Shown here: piece after piece, positions 1 to 8,895 of the stretch
Layout: each line of letters begins with the position of its first letter
Numbering within the stretch: position 1 is the stretch's first letter
Assembly: GCF_009938225.1 (NCBI RefSeq)
Contig: NZ_AP019657.1
Location: forward strand, 930,001 to 994,000
DNA: 64,000 nucleotides
Reading direction: 5' to 3'
From: Vibrio ponticus
GTDB lineage: Bacteria; Pseudomonadota; Gammaproteobacteria; Enterobacterales; Vibrionaceae
Translations under genes and position numbers: made by a program
The notes under the pieces: model-generated
The model's database searches: none
Seen by the model: only the letters and a program-made list of their open reading frames with translations
Told to the model about the DNA's origin: nothing

Positions 1-4
1 TGTA

Positions 5-56
5 TTTAGATAGTTAAGCACTTTGGTTTTCGTTTAAAAAAGCTTAACTATCTAAA
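5..56. repeat. Perfect 15-bp inverted repeat (long hairpin)
   Basis: TTTAGATAGTTAAGC (5-19) is repeated as its exact reverse complement at 42-56, with a 22-base spacer. Neither side has a clear run of T after the stem, so it is not an obvious rho-independent terminator. It could be the end of a transcript entering from the left or a mobile-repeat relic. The function is unknown. Confidence 0.6.
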
Positions 57-63
57 CGGCTAC

Positions 64-90
64 AAAAAAGTGCCCTAACGAGGGCACTTT
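64..90 (-). terminator. Rho-independent terminator of the DUF3015 gene
   Basis: A 10-bp stem (67-76 with 81-90) closes a four-base loop. On the minus strand it is followed by a run of T. It lies about 20 bases past the stop codon of the gene ending at 111. A 16-bp perfect palindrome (TTCAACTTAAGTTGAA, 94-109) sits between the stop codon and this stem. Confidence 0.85.
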
Positions 91-110
91 GAGTTCAACT
101 TAAGTTGAAA

Positions 111-596
111 TTAGATAGCGTAACCAGCTAGTGCTGCGTCTTCAGCTACTAGGTTGTTTAGGTTAGCAAATACTTCTTGAGAAGTTACGTTCTCAGATTT
201 GAATACTTCTGCGAAGTTTTCTTGAGCAAGAGTGTTGAATGCTGCTTTATCAGCTTCTTGTACGCCCCATACTTCAGATAGAGTCGCTAGAGTCTCACCT
301 TCACCTTTAGCGATGTCGCGAGCTAGGTTATCCATGTTGCCATCGATAAATAGAGCTAGTTTCTCAGAAGAAGAGATAGTGCCGTTGCCGTCACAGCCAA
401 GAGTACCAAATGTGATACCGAAAGTTTGGTTACCAGAAGTGCCGTTAGTAGTCGCACCTAGTACTTTAAATACTTTGCCTGACTTGCCGTCAAAAATCAT
501 AGTACCTAGACCACAACCGATGTCTTGATCAGCCATTGCAACTTGAGATAGTGGAAGAGTTGCAGCTAGTGCAGCCACCGCTAGAAGCTTTTTCAT
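111..596 (-). CDS. DUF3015 family secreted protein
   Basis: A 161-residue exported protein. The N-terminus has a typical signal peptide (MKKLL, hydrophobic run, cleavage near SQVAMA-D). The mature part begins DIGCGLG and has a second Cys in TLGCDGNG, so one disulfide is plausible. This arrangement matches the DUF3015 family of small periplasmic or outer-membrane-associated proteins, whose function is unknown. A conserved-looking GNGTISSSEKLALF segment sits near the middle. The gene is monocistronic with its own terminator. Codon use is biased toward common Vibrio codons (GGT, GCA, CTA), suggesting good expression. The family call is fairly confident; no role can be deduced. Confidence 0.75.
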   Translation of the reverse strand: MKKLLAVAALAATLPLSQVAMADQDIGCGLGTMIFDGKSGKVFKVLGATTNGTSGNQTFGITFGTLGCDGNGTISSSEKLALFIDGNMDNLARDIAKGEGETLATLSEVWGVQEADKAAFNTLAQENFAEVFKSENVTSQEVFANLNNLVAEDAALAGYAI

Positions 597-1026
597 AATA
601 TGTCCTTAATCGTTATACCGTGCTAATTGTTACTCATTAGCATTAAGATGCATGATAATTAGATAATTACCATTGCGAAAAAATAAATGAAATTGGTTTC
701 ATTTTCAATCTATGTAACAAAATTTATGAAAATGAAGCTGTTCTGCTCGGGCTACAACAACATATTTTTGTAACATCATGAGCTTAAATCGCTTTCTTAG
801 TAATTGAGTGATAGGTAGATGACGAATGCTTAAGCACTAAGTTATAGTGATGAACTATATTTGTTGCGCTAGTTCGATATCCGAAAATTAGTACTTGCTA
901 AACTTTGCGTTTGCGCACATATTCGGAGTAATGAAATTTTCATTTTTGAGTTAAACTAGGCAACCAAGTTGCTATCCACTGTCCTCGGTGGGTGCAGAGC
1001 CAAAACAATAGTGTGGAGATACAAGA
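597..1026. other. Intergenic region between divergent DUF3015 and uvrY genes
   Basis: About 430 bases, AT-rich, with no convincing ORF. It must hold the promoters of both flanking genes, but I cannot place -35/-10 boxes with confidence. Two ATGAAA...TTTCAT palindromes occur (687-702, spacer TTGG; 931-943, spacer T). They are possible regulator sites, but not ones I recognise. Confidence 0.4.
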
Positions 1027-1671
1027 TTGATTAGTGTTTTCCTTGTAGATGATCACGAGCTGGTTCGCACAGGGATACGACGTATTATTGAAGACGTCCG
1101 TGGAATGAACGTAGCAGGGGAAGCTGTAAGCGGTGAAGACGCAGTTAAGTGGTGCAGAAGCAACCATGCTGACGTTATATTGATGGATATGAATATGCCT
1201 GGTATTGGTGGCTTAGAAGCGACCAAGAAGATCTTGCGTTTTAATCCAGATATGAAAATCATCGTTTTAACTGTTCATACGGAAAATCCGTTTCCAACCA
1301 AAGTGATGCAAGCAGGCGCAGCGGGTTATTTAACCAAAGGCGCAGGTCCAGACGAAATGGTTAATGCGATCCGCGTAGTGAATAGCGGACAGCGTTATAT
1401 TTCGCCTGAAATTGCTCAGCAGATGGCGTTAAGTCAATTTTCTCCAGCATCGGAAAACCCGTTTGCCGATCTGTCAGAGCGCGAATTGCAAATCATGATG
1501 ATGATTACCAAAGGTCAGAAAGTTACCGATATTTCTGAGCAGTTGAGTCTGAGTCCAAAAACGGTGAATAGTTACCGCTACCGCTTATTTGCTAAACTAG
1601 GCATCAGTGGTGATGTTGAGCTAACGCACCTTGCTATCCGACATGGAATGCTAGATACCGAGACATTGTAG
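1027..1671 (+). CDS. uvrY: Response regulator UvrY/VarA (BarA/VarS partner)
   Basis: A 214-residue NarL/FixJ-type response regulator. The receiver domain fills residues 1-120, with the acidic pair in LVDDHELVR near the start, the phospho-acceptor Asp in ILMDMNMPG (about residue 54) and Lys in YLTKGAG. A LuxR-type helix-turn-helix follows ([15 protein letters not shown] ... [18 protein letters not shown]). The sequence is very close to UvrY/VarA/GacA, which with the BarA/VarS kinase drives transcription of Csr-type sRNAs. Its location next to uvrC is the classic arrangement. The start is TTG at 1027, preceded by GGAG at 1015-1018. The next in-frame ATG would cut into the receiver domain. The stop codon overlaps the uvrC start by one base. 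Confidence 0.95.
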   Translation: MISVFLVDDHELVRTGIRRIIEDVRGMNVAGEAVSGEDAVKWCRSNHADVILMDMNMPGIGGLEATKKILRFNPDMKIIVLTVHTENPFPTKVMQAGAAGYLTKGAGPDEMVNAIRVVNSGQRYISPEIAQQMALSQFSPASENPFADLSERELQIMMMITKGQKVTDISEQLSLSPKTVNSYRYRLFAKLGISGDVELTHLAIRHGMLDTETL

Positions 1672-3503
1672 TGAGTTCATCGTTCGACTCGGTCTCGTTT
1701 CTAAAGACAGTAACCAACCAACCCGGCGTTTACCGTATGTATAATGCCGAGTCGGTTGTTATTTATGTCGGTAAAGCAAAAGACCTCAAAAAACGCCTTT
1801 CTAGTTACTTTCGTAAGCAAGTAGACAGTGAAAAAACACGCGCTTTGGTGAGCCATATCGCCAAGATAGACGTGACAGTCACGCATACCGAGACTGAAGC
1901 ACTGATACTTGAACACAACTACATCAAGCAGTACTTACCTAAGTACAACGTATTGCTGCGTGATGATAAGTCTTACCCTTATATTTTCATTAGTGCCCAT
2001 AAGCACCCGCGTCTATCGATGCATCGGGGTGCAAAAAAGCGTAAAGGGGAATATTTCGGACCTTACCCTGATTCTGGTGCGGTGCGAGAAACCTTGCATT
2101 TAATTCAAAAAATTTTTCCGGTGCGCCAGTGTGAAGACACGGTTTACGCTAACCGAACAAGACCATGTTTGATGTATCAGATTGGTCGTTGTGCGGGACC
2201 TTGTGTCAGTACGATCATCTCTGATGAGGAGTATCAGGAATTAGTCGAGTACGTACGTCTGTTTTTACGTGGTAAAGATAAACAGGTGTTGGAAACGCTT
2301 GTGCAAAAAATGGAAGTGGCTAGTCAAGCGTTGAAATTTGAAGATGCCGCCAAGTTTCGCGATCAGATTCAAGCAATACGACGTGTGCAAGAACAGCAAT
2401 TTGTGTCGGAAGATTCGATGGAGGATCTCGATGTACTCGGTTTTGCACAGGAAAATGGCATTGCATGTATTCACATCTTGATGATTAGGCAAGGCAAGGT
2501 GCTCGGCAGTCGTAGTCATTTCCCTAAGATTCCTAATAATACGACTAAGCAAGAAGTGTTCTATAGCTTCTTAAGTCAATATTACCTCAGCCATAACGAG
2601 GCGAGAACGGTACCTACGCGTATTATTCTCAATGAAGGTTTGCTTGAAGATACCAGCTCGCTGCAAGAAGCGTTGTCTTCTATCGCAGGCCGTAAGGTTC
2701 AATTCCATATCAACCCGACAGGTACACGTGCTCGATACTTAAAGTTGTCGAATACTAACGCCTTGACGGCAATTACCACCAAGATTAATCATAAGATGAC
2801 CATCTCTCAACGCTTCAAAGAGTTGCGGGAGCTTTTGGGACTCGACTCAATACTTCGTATGGAGTGCTTTGATATTTCACACACTATGGGTGAGAGTACC
2901 ATCGCATCTTGCGTGGTGTTTAACCAAGAAGGTCCAGTTAAACAAGAGTATCGCCGTTACAATATTACGGGTATTACCGGTGGGGATGACTACGCGGCAA
3001 TGGGGCAAGCATTGGAGCGACGTTATTCTAAGCAACTCGATGTCGAGAAAATTCCCGATATTGTGTTTATTGATGGCGGTAAAGGGCAGCTTAATCGTGC
3101 TTACGAAATAATCAGTCAATATTGGACTGATTGGCCAAAGCGACCGAGGTTGATTGGTATTGCCAAAGGAGTAACGCGTAAACCTGGATTGGAAACTTTG
3201 ATTACTACTGATGGTGAAGAGTTCCACCTTCCAAGTGATGCGCCTGCCCTGCATTTGATGCAGCATATTCGTGATGAAAGCCATAATCACGCCATTGCAG
3301 GGCACAGAGCTAAACGCGGAAAAACTCGACGAACCAGTGCCTTAGAGGGAATTGAAGGAGTCGGTCCTAAGCGTCGTCAAGCACTGCTTAAATATCTCGG
3401 TGGCTTACAGGAGTTAAAACGCGCCAGTGTAGAAGAAATCGCCAAAGTGCCGGGTATTAGTCATTCTTTAGCAGAAAACATTTATCAAGCATTGAAACAA
3501 TAG
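1671..3503 (+). CDS. uvrC: Excinuclease ABC subunit C
   Basis: 610 residues, the usual length for UvrC, which makes both incisions in nucleotide excision repair after UvrAB damage recognition. The N-terminal GIY-YIG nuclease domain ([21 protein letters not shown]) is at residues 13-37. A UVR/UvrB-binding segment rich in [12 protein letters not shown] lies near residues 205-240. The C-terminal RNase-H-like endonuclease half contains MECFDISHT and VFIDGGKGQ, and tandem helix-hairpin-helix motifs ([30 protein letters not shown]) close the protein. The start is GTG in TAGTG, overlapping the uvrY stop by one base, which implies translational coupling. Confidence 0.97.
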   Translation: MSSSFDSVSFLKTVTNQPGVYRMYNAESVVIYVGKAKDLKKRLSSYFRKQVDSEKTRALVSHIAKIDVTVTHTETEALILEHNYIKQYLPKYNVLLRDDKSYPYIFISAHKHPRLSMHRGAKKRKGEYFGPYPDSGAVRETLHLIQKIFPVRQCEDTVYANRTRPCLMYQIGRCAGPCVSTIISDEEYQELVEYVRLFLRGKDKQVLETLVQKMEVASQALKFEDAAKFRDQIQAIRRVQEQQFVSEDSMEDLDVLGFAQENGIACIHILMIRQGKVLGSRSHFPKIPNNTTKQEVFYSFLSQYYLSHNEARTVPTRIILNEGLLEDTSSLQEALSSIAGRKVQFHINPTGTRARYLKLSNTNALTAITTKINHKMTISQRFKELRELLGLDSILRMECFDISHTMGESTIASCVVFNQEGPVKQEYRRYNITGITGGDDYAAMGQALERRYSKQLDVEKIPDIVFIDGGKGQLNRAYEIISQYWTDWPKRPRLIGIAKGVTRKPGLETLITTDGEEFHLPSDAPALHLMQHIRDESHNHAIAGHRAKRGKTRRTSALEGIEGVGPKRRQALLKYLGGLQELKRASVEEIAKVPGISHSLAENIYQALKQ

Positions 3504-3578
3504 TAAAAATCCAGCACCATAAGAGCCTGTTTTTTAGGTAGCAAACAGCGCAATACGCACACCATAAGAGCCAATAAT

Positions 3579-4136
3579 ATGCGTTTCAACATCCCGAACA
3601 TCCTTTCTCTACTACGATTGTTCCTTATTCCAATTTTTGTAGTAGCGTTTTATTTAGATTATGACTGGGCCCCATTCGCTGCCGCGATGATTTTTTGGGT
3701 TGCTGGTTTTACCGATTGGCTTGATGGCATGCTTGCTCGTAAGCTTGGGCAAATGTCTCGTTTTGGTGCTTTCATTGATCCCGTTGCGGACAAGGTGTTA
3801 GTTGCTACCGCACTAATCCTTATCACAGAAGATTACCATACCATTTGGATTACTATTCCGGCAGTGACTATGATTGCTCGAGAAATCATCATTTCCGCAC
3901 TGCGTGAGTGGATGGCTGAAATCGGTAAACGTGCGAGTGTCGCAGTTTCATGGGTGGGTAAGGTAAAAACCGCCTCACAAATGTTGGCGTTGTGGCTACT
4001 GATATGGCAACACAACGATGTGATGGTTTGGGTTGGTTATGCGGCCCTGTATGTTGCAACCGTTTTGACTTATTGGTCTATGGTGCAATACTTGTTAGCT
4101 GCCAAGGACGATCTGTTAAACGAAGAGCATCACTAA
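3579..4136 (+). CDS. pgsA: CDP-diacylglycerol-glycerol-3-phosphate 3-phosphatidyltransferase
   Basis: 185 residues, a multi-pass inner-membrane enzyme. It transfers the phosphatidyl group from CDP-diacylglycerol to glycerol-3-phosphate, the committed step to phosphatidylglycerol and cardiolipin. The CDP-alcohol phosphotransferase signature is intact: [20 protein letters not shown] then DPVADK, giving D-G-x2-A-R-x8-G-x3-D-x3-D. Four or more hydrophobic segments surround it. The gene follows uvrC by 75 bases in the order uvrY-uvrC-pgsA known from many gamma-proteobacteria, and a terminator follows directly. Confidence 0.96.
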   Translation: MRFNIPNILSLLRLFLIPIFVVAFYLDYDWAPFAAAMIFWVAGFTDWLDGMLARKLGQMSRFGAFIDPVADKVLVATALILITEDYHTIWITIPAVTMIAREIIISALREWMAEIGKRASVAVSWVGKVKTASQMLALWLLIWQHNDVMVWVGYAALYVATVLTYWSMVQYLLAAKDDLLNEEHH

Positions 4137-4140
4137 AAAA

Positions 4141-4163
4141 GACGGGCGTTAGCCCGTTTTTTT
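4141..4163 (+). terminator. Rho-independent terminator after pgsA
   Basis: Stem ACGGGC/GCCCGT (4142-4147 with 4152-4157) with a GTTA loop, followed by seven or more T. It lies a few bases past the pgsA stop and ends the uvrY-uvrC-pgsA unit. Confidence 0.9.
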
Positions 4164-4322
4164 ATTACCCTAGTTTAGGAGAAAGCCATAGGCGCGAGCT
4201 CGTCGAGTTGTAGAAATCTACAATAAGTTCGTCTTATAAGCGTTTGAATTGACAATAAAGTGAGCAATTTAACGGCTTTTGATTGTATTTTGTTCAAACG
4301 ATTTAAAAAACGAAAAATAGTG

Positions 4323-4350
4323 TTGACTCATCAGTGCGAATCCGTAGAAT
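4323..4350 (+). promoter_or_regulatory. Sigma-70 promoter of the tRNA operon
   Basis: TTGACT (4323-4328) and TAGAAT (4345-4350) are separated by 16 bases. A GC-rich discriminator (GCATCCC) follows, as is typical of stable-RNA promoters under stringent control. It lies about 50 bases upstream of the first tRNA. Confidence 0.7.
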
Positions 4351-4401
4351 GCATCCCGTACCCAAGAGGAACTCACCAAAGTTCTTAAGGGTGTTAGAGA
4401 T

Positions 4402-4475
4402 GGCGCCTTGGCAGAGTGGCTATGCAGCGGATTGCAAATCCGTGGACCTCGGTTCGACTCCGGGAGGCGCCTCCA
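4402..4475 (+). tRNA. tRNA-Cys (GCA)
   Basis: A 74-base cloverleaf with acceptor GGCGCC...GGCGCC, discriminator and encoded CCA. The anticodon stem-loop GGATTGCAAATCC gives anticodon GCA. The T-arm carries GGTTCGACTCC. First gene of a four-tRNA operon. Confidence 0.97.
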
Positions 4476-4479
4476 TCTT

Positions 4480-4555
4480 GCGACACTAGCTCAGTTGGTA
4501 GAGCGCAACCTTGCCAAGGTTGAGGTCACGAGTTCGAACCTCGTGTGTCGCTCCA
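4480..4555 (+). tRNA. tRNA-Gly (GCC), copy 1
   Basis: 76 bases including CCA. The acceptor GCGACAC pairs with GTGTCGC. The anticodon loop is TTGCCAA, anticodon GCC. The D-arm AGCTCAGTTGGTAGAGC and T-arm GAGTTCGAACCTC are intact. Identical over its length to the copy at 4819-4894. Confidence 0.97.
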
Positions 4556-4579
4556 AGTTTTATTGGAATGATTGGCTTG

Positions 4580-4619
4580 CACGAGGAACCTCGTGACTGA
4601 ATCCAGCCGAGTCGCTCCA
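4580..4619 (+). pseudogene. Decayed tRNA 3' end (tRNA-Gly-like relic)
   Basis: CACGAG-GAAC-CTCGTG (4580-4595) is a shortened T-arm like that of the adjacent tRNA-Gly. After a short insert, GTCGCTCCA (4611-4619) repeats the tRNA-Gly 3' terminus with its CCA. No 5' half exists. It is probably debris from unequal recombination inside the tandem tRNA cluster, and would be removed during processing of the primary transcript. Confidence 0.6.
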
Positions 4620-4700
4620 AATTTAAGTTAACGATTTAAAATCGATAACTAGATGGTGTCTTACTTACTTCAGTAAACCCACACGAATTTAGATTTGTGT

Positions 4701-4787
4701 GCCCTGGTGGTGGAATTGGTAGACACAAGGGATTTAAAATCCCTCGGCGTTCGCGCTGTGCCGGTTCAAGTCCGGCCCGGGGCACCA
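4701..4787 (+). tRNA. tRNA-Leu (UAA)
   Basis: An 87-base class II tRNA with a long variable arm (CGGCGTTCGCGCTG). The acceptor GCCCTGG pairs with CCGGGGC via one wobble. The anticodon loop TTTAAAA gives TAA. CCA is encoded. Confidence 0.96.
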
Positions 4788-4818
4788 TCTAACCTTATTC
4801 GTTACGTATGTAACAAAT

Positions 4819-4894
4819 GCGACACTAGCTCAGTTGGTAGAGCGCAACCTTGCCAAGGTTGAGGTCACGAGTTCGAACCTCGTGTGTCGCTCCA
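4819..4894 (+). tRNA. tRNA-Gly (GCC), copy 2
   Basis: 76 bases, identical to the copy at 4480-4555, anticodon GCC, CCA encoded. Last gene of the operon, followed six bases later by a strong terminator. Confidence 0.97.
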
Positions 4895-4900
4895 AATCTT

Positions 4901-4931
4901 AAAAGCCCTAATCGAAAGATTAGGGCTTTTT
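4901..4931 (+). terminator. Terminator of the tRNA operon
   Basis: A 13-bp stem (4901-4913 with 4918-4930) closes a GAAA tetraloop and ends in a T run. Confidence 0.9.
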
Positions 4932-5273
4932 CGTATGTCCTGCGTTAATTCTGTCAATTACACAATTTATTAAAAACACCGAGTCTTAGTCACGTCTTCC
5001 TTATTGCAATAAGTGCAACTAAAGTACTAGATCAAGACTTGCTCCGCATGCTGAATGTTAGCGAGTGTAAATTGAAGCAAATCGCTTCAATTATTGACGA
5101 TTTACCATACCATATATCAAGTTCATGATTCATATAGCGGTTATCAACTCATGGATACACTATGAATTTTCTCTTTGTGATCGTTTGCTTGATCGCATAG
5201 TGCTATGAACGCCGTTATCTACTTACATATCAATATTTGTCTTTGCGGTGTATTGCTTCATTCACCCTGAACT
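4932..5273. other. Intergenic region before the diguanylate cyclase gene
   Basis: About 340 bases with no credible ORF. It holds one 8-bp hairpin (ATTGAAGC/GCTTCAAT, 5071-5091) and presumably the promoter of the next gene. No recognisable regulator site was found. Confidence 0.35.
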
Positions 5274-6779
5274 ATGAATGAAACCGTGTCGGGATTGATA
5301 GCTATGATCACATTGCTTAAAAAACTCACAGTCAGTCAAACGCTATTTTGTACACACTTACTCATTGCTTCACTGGCTATCGGTGGTATGAGTGTCGCTC
5401 GATATGAGAGCGAGTGGCATCGACAAATTCATTTTTCTGCGACGCTAGCCAAGCAGGCGATTTATCCTCAAACCGAGCTATTCTCTTCAGCGATTGCAAG
5501 TGTCAGCTACGCAACCATGACATTGCCTACAACTATTCAAACGCTGGCTAATATGGACAATGTAATGTTTGTTGAAGTTGCCGGTCAATCGGATGTGGGA
5601 CAAAAGCCGGTCTCGGTAAGATATGTACCCGCAACAGGAACAGTATGGCGCGCGGATTTGAAAAATACCGATTTGTATAAATCTTCCTCGCGTGTGAATA
5701 AATTAGAGTATCTGCTTAAACAACTCGATAGTGACGATACATTACAGTCTAGAAAACTGAACTATTTGTTAAATAAGGCTCGGGCAGAGAAGTCTCTGAT
5801 TGAAAGTAGTGATCAGATAGCGGCGAAATTCGTTATGGATTGGCATCGACCAAGTCAACTCGAGAGGAACTATTTTCTCGATGCCGAGAATTATCTACTG
5901 CATATTGTTATGCCACTGAGAAATCAACATGGCGGCACAATTTGGGCAGTATTTGATGCGAAAGAGCTGAAAGATGTGCATGTTAATCTCGCCGTTACTA
6001 TTTTACGTGAAGCTTCAATAGCCATTTTGCTGGCATTAGTGGTGGTGTTTTGGGCGGTGTTCTGGATTGCTAGACCTTTAAAAAAGCTTGCTTCAAATAT
6101 GAATAGTGCCGTCAACTCATCAAGTTTGGATGGTTTTGAAGAGTTAGAACGCAATGATGAGATCGGGCAGTTGGCTCGTGCTTACAAAAGTTTGTTGCTT
6201 AAGAATGATCAACAGTTAAATTCGCTGCGAGCGAAGTCAGACACCGATACACTGACAGGCTTGGGTTCTCGTTATAAATACAGTAATGCGATTCTACCTT
6301 ATCTACAACACCACTTAGCGGAGGGCAGAGTGGTGGGTTTAATGGTGTGTGATATCGATAATTTTAAAGCATACAATGATATTTACGGCCACATGCAAGG
6401 AGACAGAGCGTTGATTAAGGTCGCAAATCAGCTCGAGTCTAAGTTGACCAACGTCGATCTTGCTTTTCGCTATGGTGGCGAAGAATTTGTGGTAGTGTGC
6501 TGTCGCCGCAATCGTGAAGAACTGCTCCATGTTGGTGAGTTTTTGCGTCGCTCTGTTGAGGAAATGGATTTAGCACATCAGGGCAACTCGAATTACAGTG
6601 TGGTGACTGTTTCTATTGGCGGCTCGTTCGCTCATGTTAATCATTTACAATACGCCAGTGTGGATTTTGAGCGCCTTATTGAGTCGCTGTTTAATGCTGC
6701 GGACCAAAAAATGTACCAGTGTAAGAAGTCAGGCAGAAATTGCTCTGCCTGGACCGAAAAGCCAGTGCTGCTTAGCTAA
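5274..6779 (+). CDS. Membrane-bound diguanylate cyclase (GGEEF)
   Basis: 501 residues. A transmembrane segment near residues 18-38 is followed by a periplasmic sensor region of about 200 residues, a second transmembrane segment (IAILLALVVVFWAVFWIA, about 247-265), a HAMP linker (RPLKKLASNMN) and a GGDEF domain. The active-site loop reads RYGGEEFVVV, and the substrate-side DIDNFKAYNDIYGH motif is intact, so it should make c-di-GMP from GTP. No RxxD inhibitory site is seen just before the GGEEF loop. The start is uncertain: ATG 5274 has no good ribosome-binding site, and ATG 5304 (MITLLKKL) is a reasonable alternative. The stop overlaps that of the convergent gene by four bases. Confidence 0.9.
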   Translation: MNETVSGLIAMITLLKKLTVSQTLFCTHLLIASLAIGGMSVARYESEWHRQIHFSATLAKQAIYPQTELFSSAIASVSYATMTLPTTIQTLANMDNVMFVEVAGQSDVGQKPVSVRYVPATGTVWRADLKNTDLYKSSSRVNKLEYLLKQLDSDDTLQSRKLNYLLNKARAEKSLIESSDQIAAKFVMDWHRPSQLERNYFLDAENYLLHIVMPLRNQHGGTIWAVFDAKELKDVHVNLAVTILREASIAILLALVVVFWAVFWIARPLKKLASNMNSAVNSSSLDGFEELERNDEIGQLARAYKSLLLKNDQQLNSLRAKSDTDTLTGLGSRYKYSNAILPYLQHHLAEGRVVGLMVCDIDNFKAYNDIYGHMQGDRALIKVANQLESKLTNVDLAFRYGGEEFVVVCCRRNREELLHVGEFLRRSVEEMDLAHQGNSNYSVVTVSIGGSFAHVNHLQYASVDFERLIESLFNAADQKMYQCKKSGRNCSAWTEKPVLLS

Positions 6780-7858
6780 AGTTGCTTTTCATTGGGCAGT
6801 AGTTGAAAGATTTTTCCGCTATCGGTTGAAAATAGAATGTTATCATCCGATGTGACGATTATAGCCCGAATTCTTTCCCCCAGATCTTCAAGAATGCGCT
6901 GCTCAACCATGACGTTTTGACCATTCAAACTGACGACATTGAGATGAGTGAGCTTTAGCGCGCCAATCAGTAGTTTGCCGTTAAGCTCGGCGTACTGTTT
7001 ACCACGGTAGAGCACCATGCTACTAGGCGCAATTGATGGGATATAAACTTTACGTGGCGATTGAATGCCAGCTTTTTCCTGTGCTTCACCCACACTAATC
7101 GGTCCCCAATACTCTTTGCCGTGTGAGGTGATAGGCCAACCATAATTCTCTCCTTTTTGGATTAAGTTGATCTCGTCGCCCCCACGCGGACCATGTTCGA
7201 CTGACCATAGGTTGTTACCAACGTTATCGTAAAACAATCCTTGCGGGTTTCGATGTCCATAACTCCAGATTGCGCTGGCAGCTTTACCGGCAGAAAGAAA
7301 TGGATTCGAGGACGGGATACTACCGTTAGGCATTAACCGGATAATACTGCCGGCATGAGTTTGTAAATTTTGCCCGTTGCCGCGTTCACCTCGATCGCCG
7401 ATCGAGACATAGATGTGTGAGTCGTCGAAGGTGATACGGCTGCCATAATGGCGACCTGAGGTTGAGCCAGAATAAGAGACAAAAATATCTTCAAGGTTGA
7501 TCAGCTTGTTTTCGACTAATTGTCCTTTAGCTAATACCGTTTCGATGCCAGAAGAAACATCACGACTATAAGTAAAGTAATAATCGCCTGAGTTAAATGG
7601 CGAGCGTGCCACATCCAAGAGTCCGCCTTGACCTGTCGCCGCGACATTGGGGAAATTGCGTATTGGTAGATAGTGACCAGAGTGCCAATTGAGAATACCA
7701 ACTCGACCATTACGCTCAGTCACTAAGATCCGTTTTTGATCAATCTCGCTCATCCCCCAAGGAACGTTGAGGCCATCAGTAATGAGATGAGTGTGCCATT
7801 CGCTGGCGTAGGAGGTATAGCTGGCTACGAGTACCGCTAAAGATAAAATCCATTTCAT
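6776..7858 (-). CDS. PQQ-dependent sugar dehydrogenase, YliI/Asd-like
   Basis: About 360 residues with a signal peptide (MKWILSLAVLVASYTSYA). It belongs to the soluble glucose/sorbosone dehydrogenase beta-propeller family. Family signatures include WGMSEIDQKRILVTERNGRVGIL, GQGGLLDVARSP, GSRITF, RNPQGLFYD, EHGPRGGDEIN and NYGWP. E. coli YliI (Asd) is a periplasmic PQQ-dependent aldose dehydrogenase. The cofactor is supplied from outside unless pqq genes lie elsewhere. The start at 7858 is chosen because AAGGAAG lies seven bases upstream, rather than the longer frame start 24 bases earlier. Transcribed divergently from the TetR gene. Confidence 0.88.
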   Translation of the reverse strand: MKWILSLAVLVASYTSYASEWHTHLITDGLNVPWGMSEIDQKRILVTERNGRVGILNWHSGHYLPIRNFPNVAATGQGGLLDVARSPFNSGDYYFTYSRDVSSGIETVLAKGQLVENKLINLEDIFVSYSGSTSGRHYGSRITFDDSHIYVSIGDRGERGNGQNLQTHAGSIIRLMPNGSIPSSNPFLSAGKAASAIWSYGHRNPQGLFYDNVGNNLWSVEHGPRGGDEINLIQKGENYGWPITSHGKEYWGPISVGEAQEKAGIQSPRKVYIPSIAPSSMVLYRGKQYAELNGKLLIGALKLTHLNVVSLNGQNVMVEQRILEDLGERIRAIIVTSDDNILFSTDSGKIFQLLPNEKQL

Positions 7859-7972
7859 CTTACTTCCTTGTCTGAGTAACAACTTATCAATAGTTTAGCA
7901 AAACCATAACTTATCAAAACAGCAAATTATATTTATCGTAACGCTTGAATTGGTTGCATATCTAGCATAATA

Positions 7973-8002
7973 TGACGAAGCGTCAAAAATGACGAAGTGT
8001 CA
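7973..8002. promoter_or_regulatory. Paired palindromic operators upstream of the tetR-type gene
   Basis: TGACGAAGCGTCA (7973-7985) and TGACGAAGTGTCA (7990-8002) are near-perfect 13-bp palindromes, 17 bp centre to centre, in the divergent promoter region. Two more copies precede the MMPL gene. They are probably the binding sites of the adjacent TetR protein, which would give autoregulation and possibly affect the yliI-like gene too. Confidence 0.7.
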
Positions 8003-8079
8003 TCAAATGAATTCGTTGATGGATTTTAAACGTGGTATAATCGGCAGCCAAGGGAGTAGTCAATACAGGCAATATCATC

Positions 8080-8856
8080 ATGTTTGGTTTTCGTTGTGAG
8101 AAAAAAGAGCAGGGCGCCAAGCTTGGCTTAAGTAAGAAGCAACAATCTATTGCAGATCGTGAAGTTGAGTTAGTGCTATTAGCTAAGTCGTTAGTACAAG
8201 AACAAGGCTTTAGTAATTTAACCATGGATAAGCTGACAGCGTTGAGCGCTTATTCAAAAGGTACGATTTACAATCATTTTTGCAGCAAGGAAGATGTGAT
8301 TATTGCGTTATGTATCCATACGCTCAAAGCCGAGGCGATGCTGTTTGCTCGCGCGCAACAATTTGCTGGAAACAGCAGAGAACAGGTGGTTGCGATGCAT
8401 GTAAGTTATCGAATTTTTGCTCGTATGGAGCCCGTATTGTCTACTTGTGCCATTATGGCGAAGAGCCCTTGGGTACTTGAAAAAGCGTCACCTGAGCGCG
8501 TCAAGCAGATGAATGATCTGGAAGAGCAAGTGATTTCTTATGCTGATGGTTTGGTGCAGAATGCTGTTAAAGCGGGCGATTTAAGGTTTACCGCTGGGAT
8601 TGGTTCTGATTCTATCGTGTTTGCTAACTGGTCGATAGCTTTTGGCTCAAACGCATTAGCTCAAAATGCATCTCAAAGCCATTGTATCAGTCGTTTACAA
8701 GATCCATTTACGGTACTCAACAACGCCAACATGTTGCTGGACGGTTTAAACTGGAAGCCGCTCTCTTCTGAGTGGGATTACCGGAAAACTTGGCAACGCG
8801 TCGAGCAAGAGCTGTTCAAAGAAGAAATTGAATATCTCCAGTCGGTTGGTCGCTAG
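8080..8856 (+). CDS. TetR/AcrR family transcriptional regulator
   Basis: 258 residues. The N-terminal TetR helix-turn-helix spans about residues 25-75 (AKSLVQEQGFSNLTMDKL ... SAYSKGTIYNHFCSKEDVI). The C-terminal ligand-binding half is not similar to any member I can name. It lies directly upstream of, and codirectional with, the MMPL/LolA-like/barrel operon. Repeated TGACGNNNCGTCA palindromes in front of both units strongly suggest it is the local repressor. A TTCG-loop hairpin (8861-8882) follows the stop without a T tail, so some read-through is likely. Confidence 0.88.
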   Translation: MFGFRCEKKEQGAKLGLSKKQQSIADREVELVLLAKSLVQEQGFSNLTMDKLTALSAYSKGTIYNHFCSKEDVIIALCIHTLKAEAMLFARAQQFAGNSREQVVAMHVSYRIFARMEPVLSTCAIMAKSPWVLEKASPERVKQMNDLEEQVISYADGLVQNAVKAGDLRFTAGIGSDSIVFANWSIAFGSNALAQNASQSHCISRLQDPFTVLNNANMLLDGLNWKPLSSEWDYRKTWQRVEQELFKEEIEYLQSVGR

Positions 8857-8860
8857 TTGT

Positions 8861-8882
8861 TTTAAGCCCTTCGGGGCTTAAA
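8861..8882 (+). terminator. TTCG-tetraloop hairpin after the TetR gene (weak terminator)
   Basis: TTTAAGCCC/GGGCTTAAA encloses the stable TTCG loop just after the stop codon. The downstream tract is A-rich, not T-rich, so on the plus strand it may be only an inefficient terminator or an mRNA 3'-end stabiliser. Confidence 0.45.
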
Positions 8883-8895
8883 AAATACCATTTAA

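Noticed and set aside
4408..4596. 62-codon open frame across the tRNA genes
   Set aside because: It lies entirely over tRNA-Cys and tRNA-Gly, so it is a chance frame.
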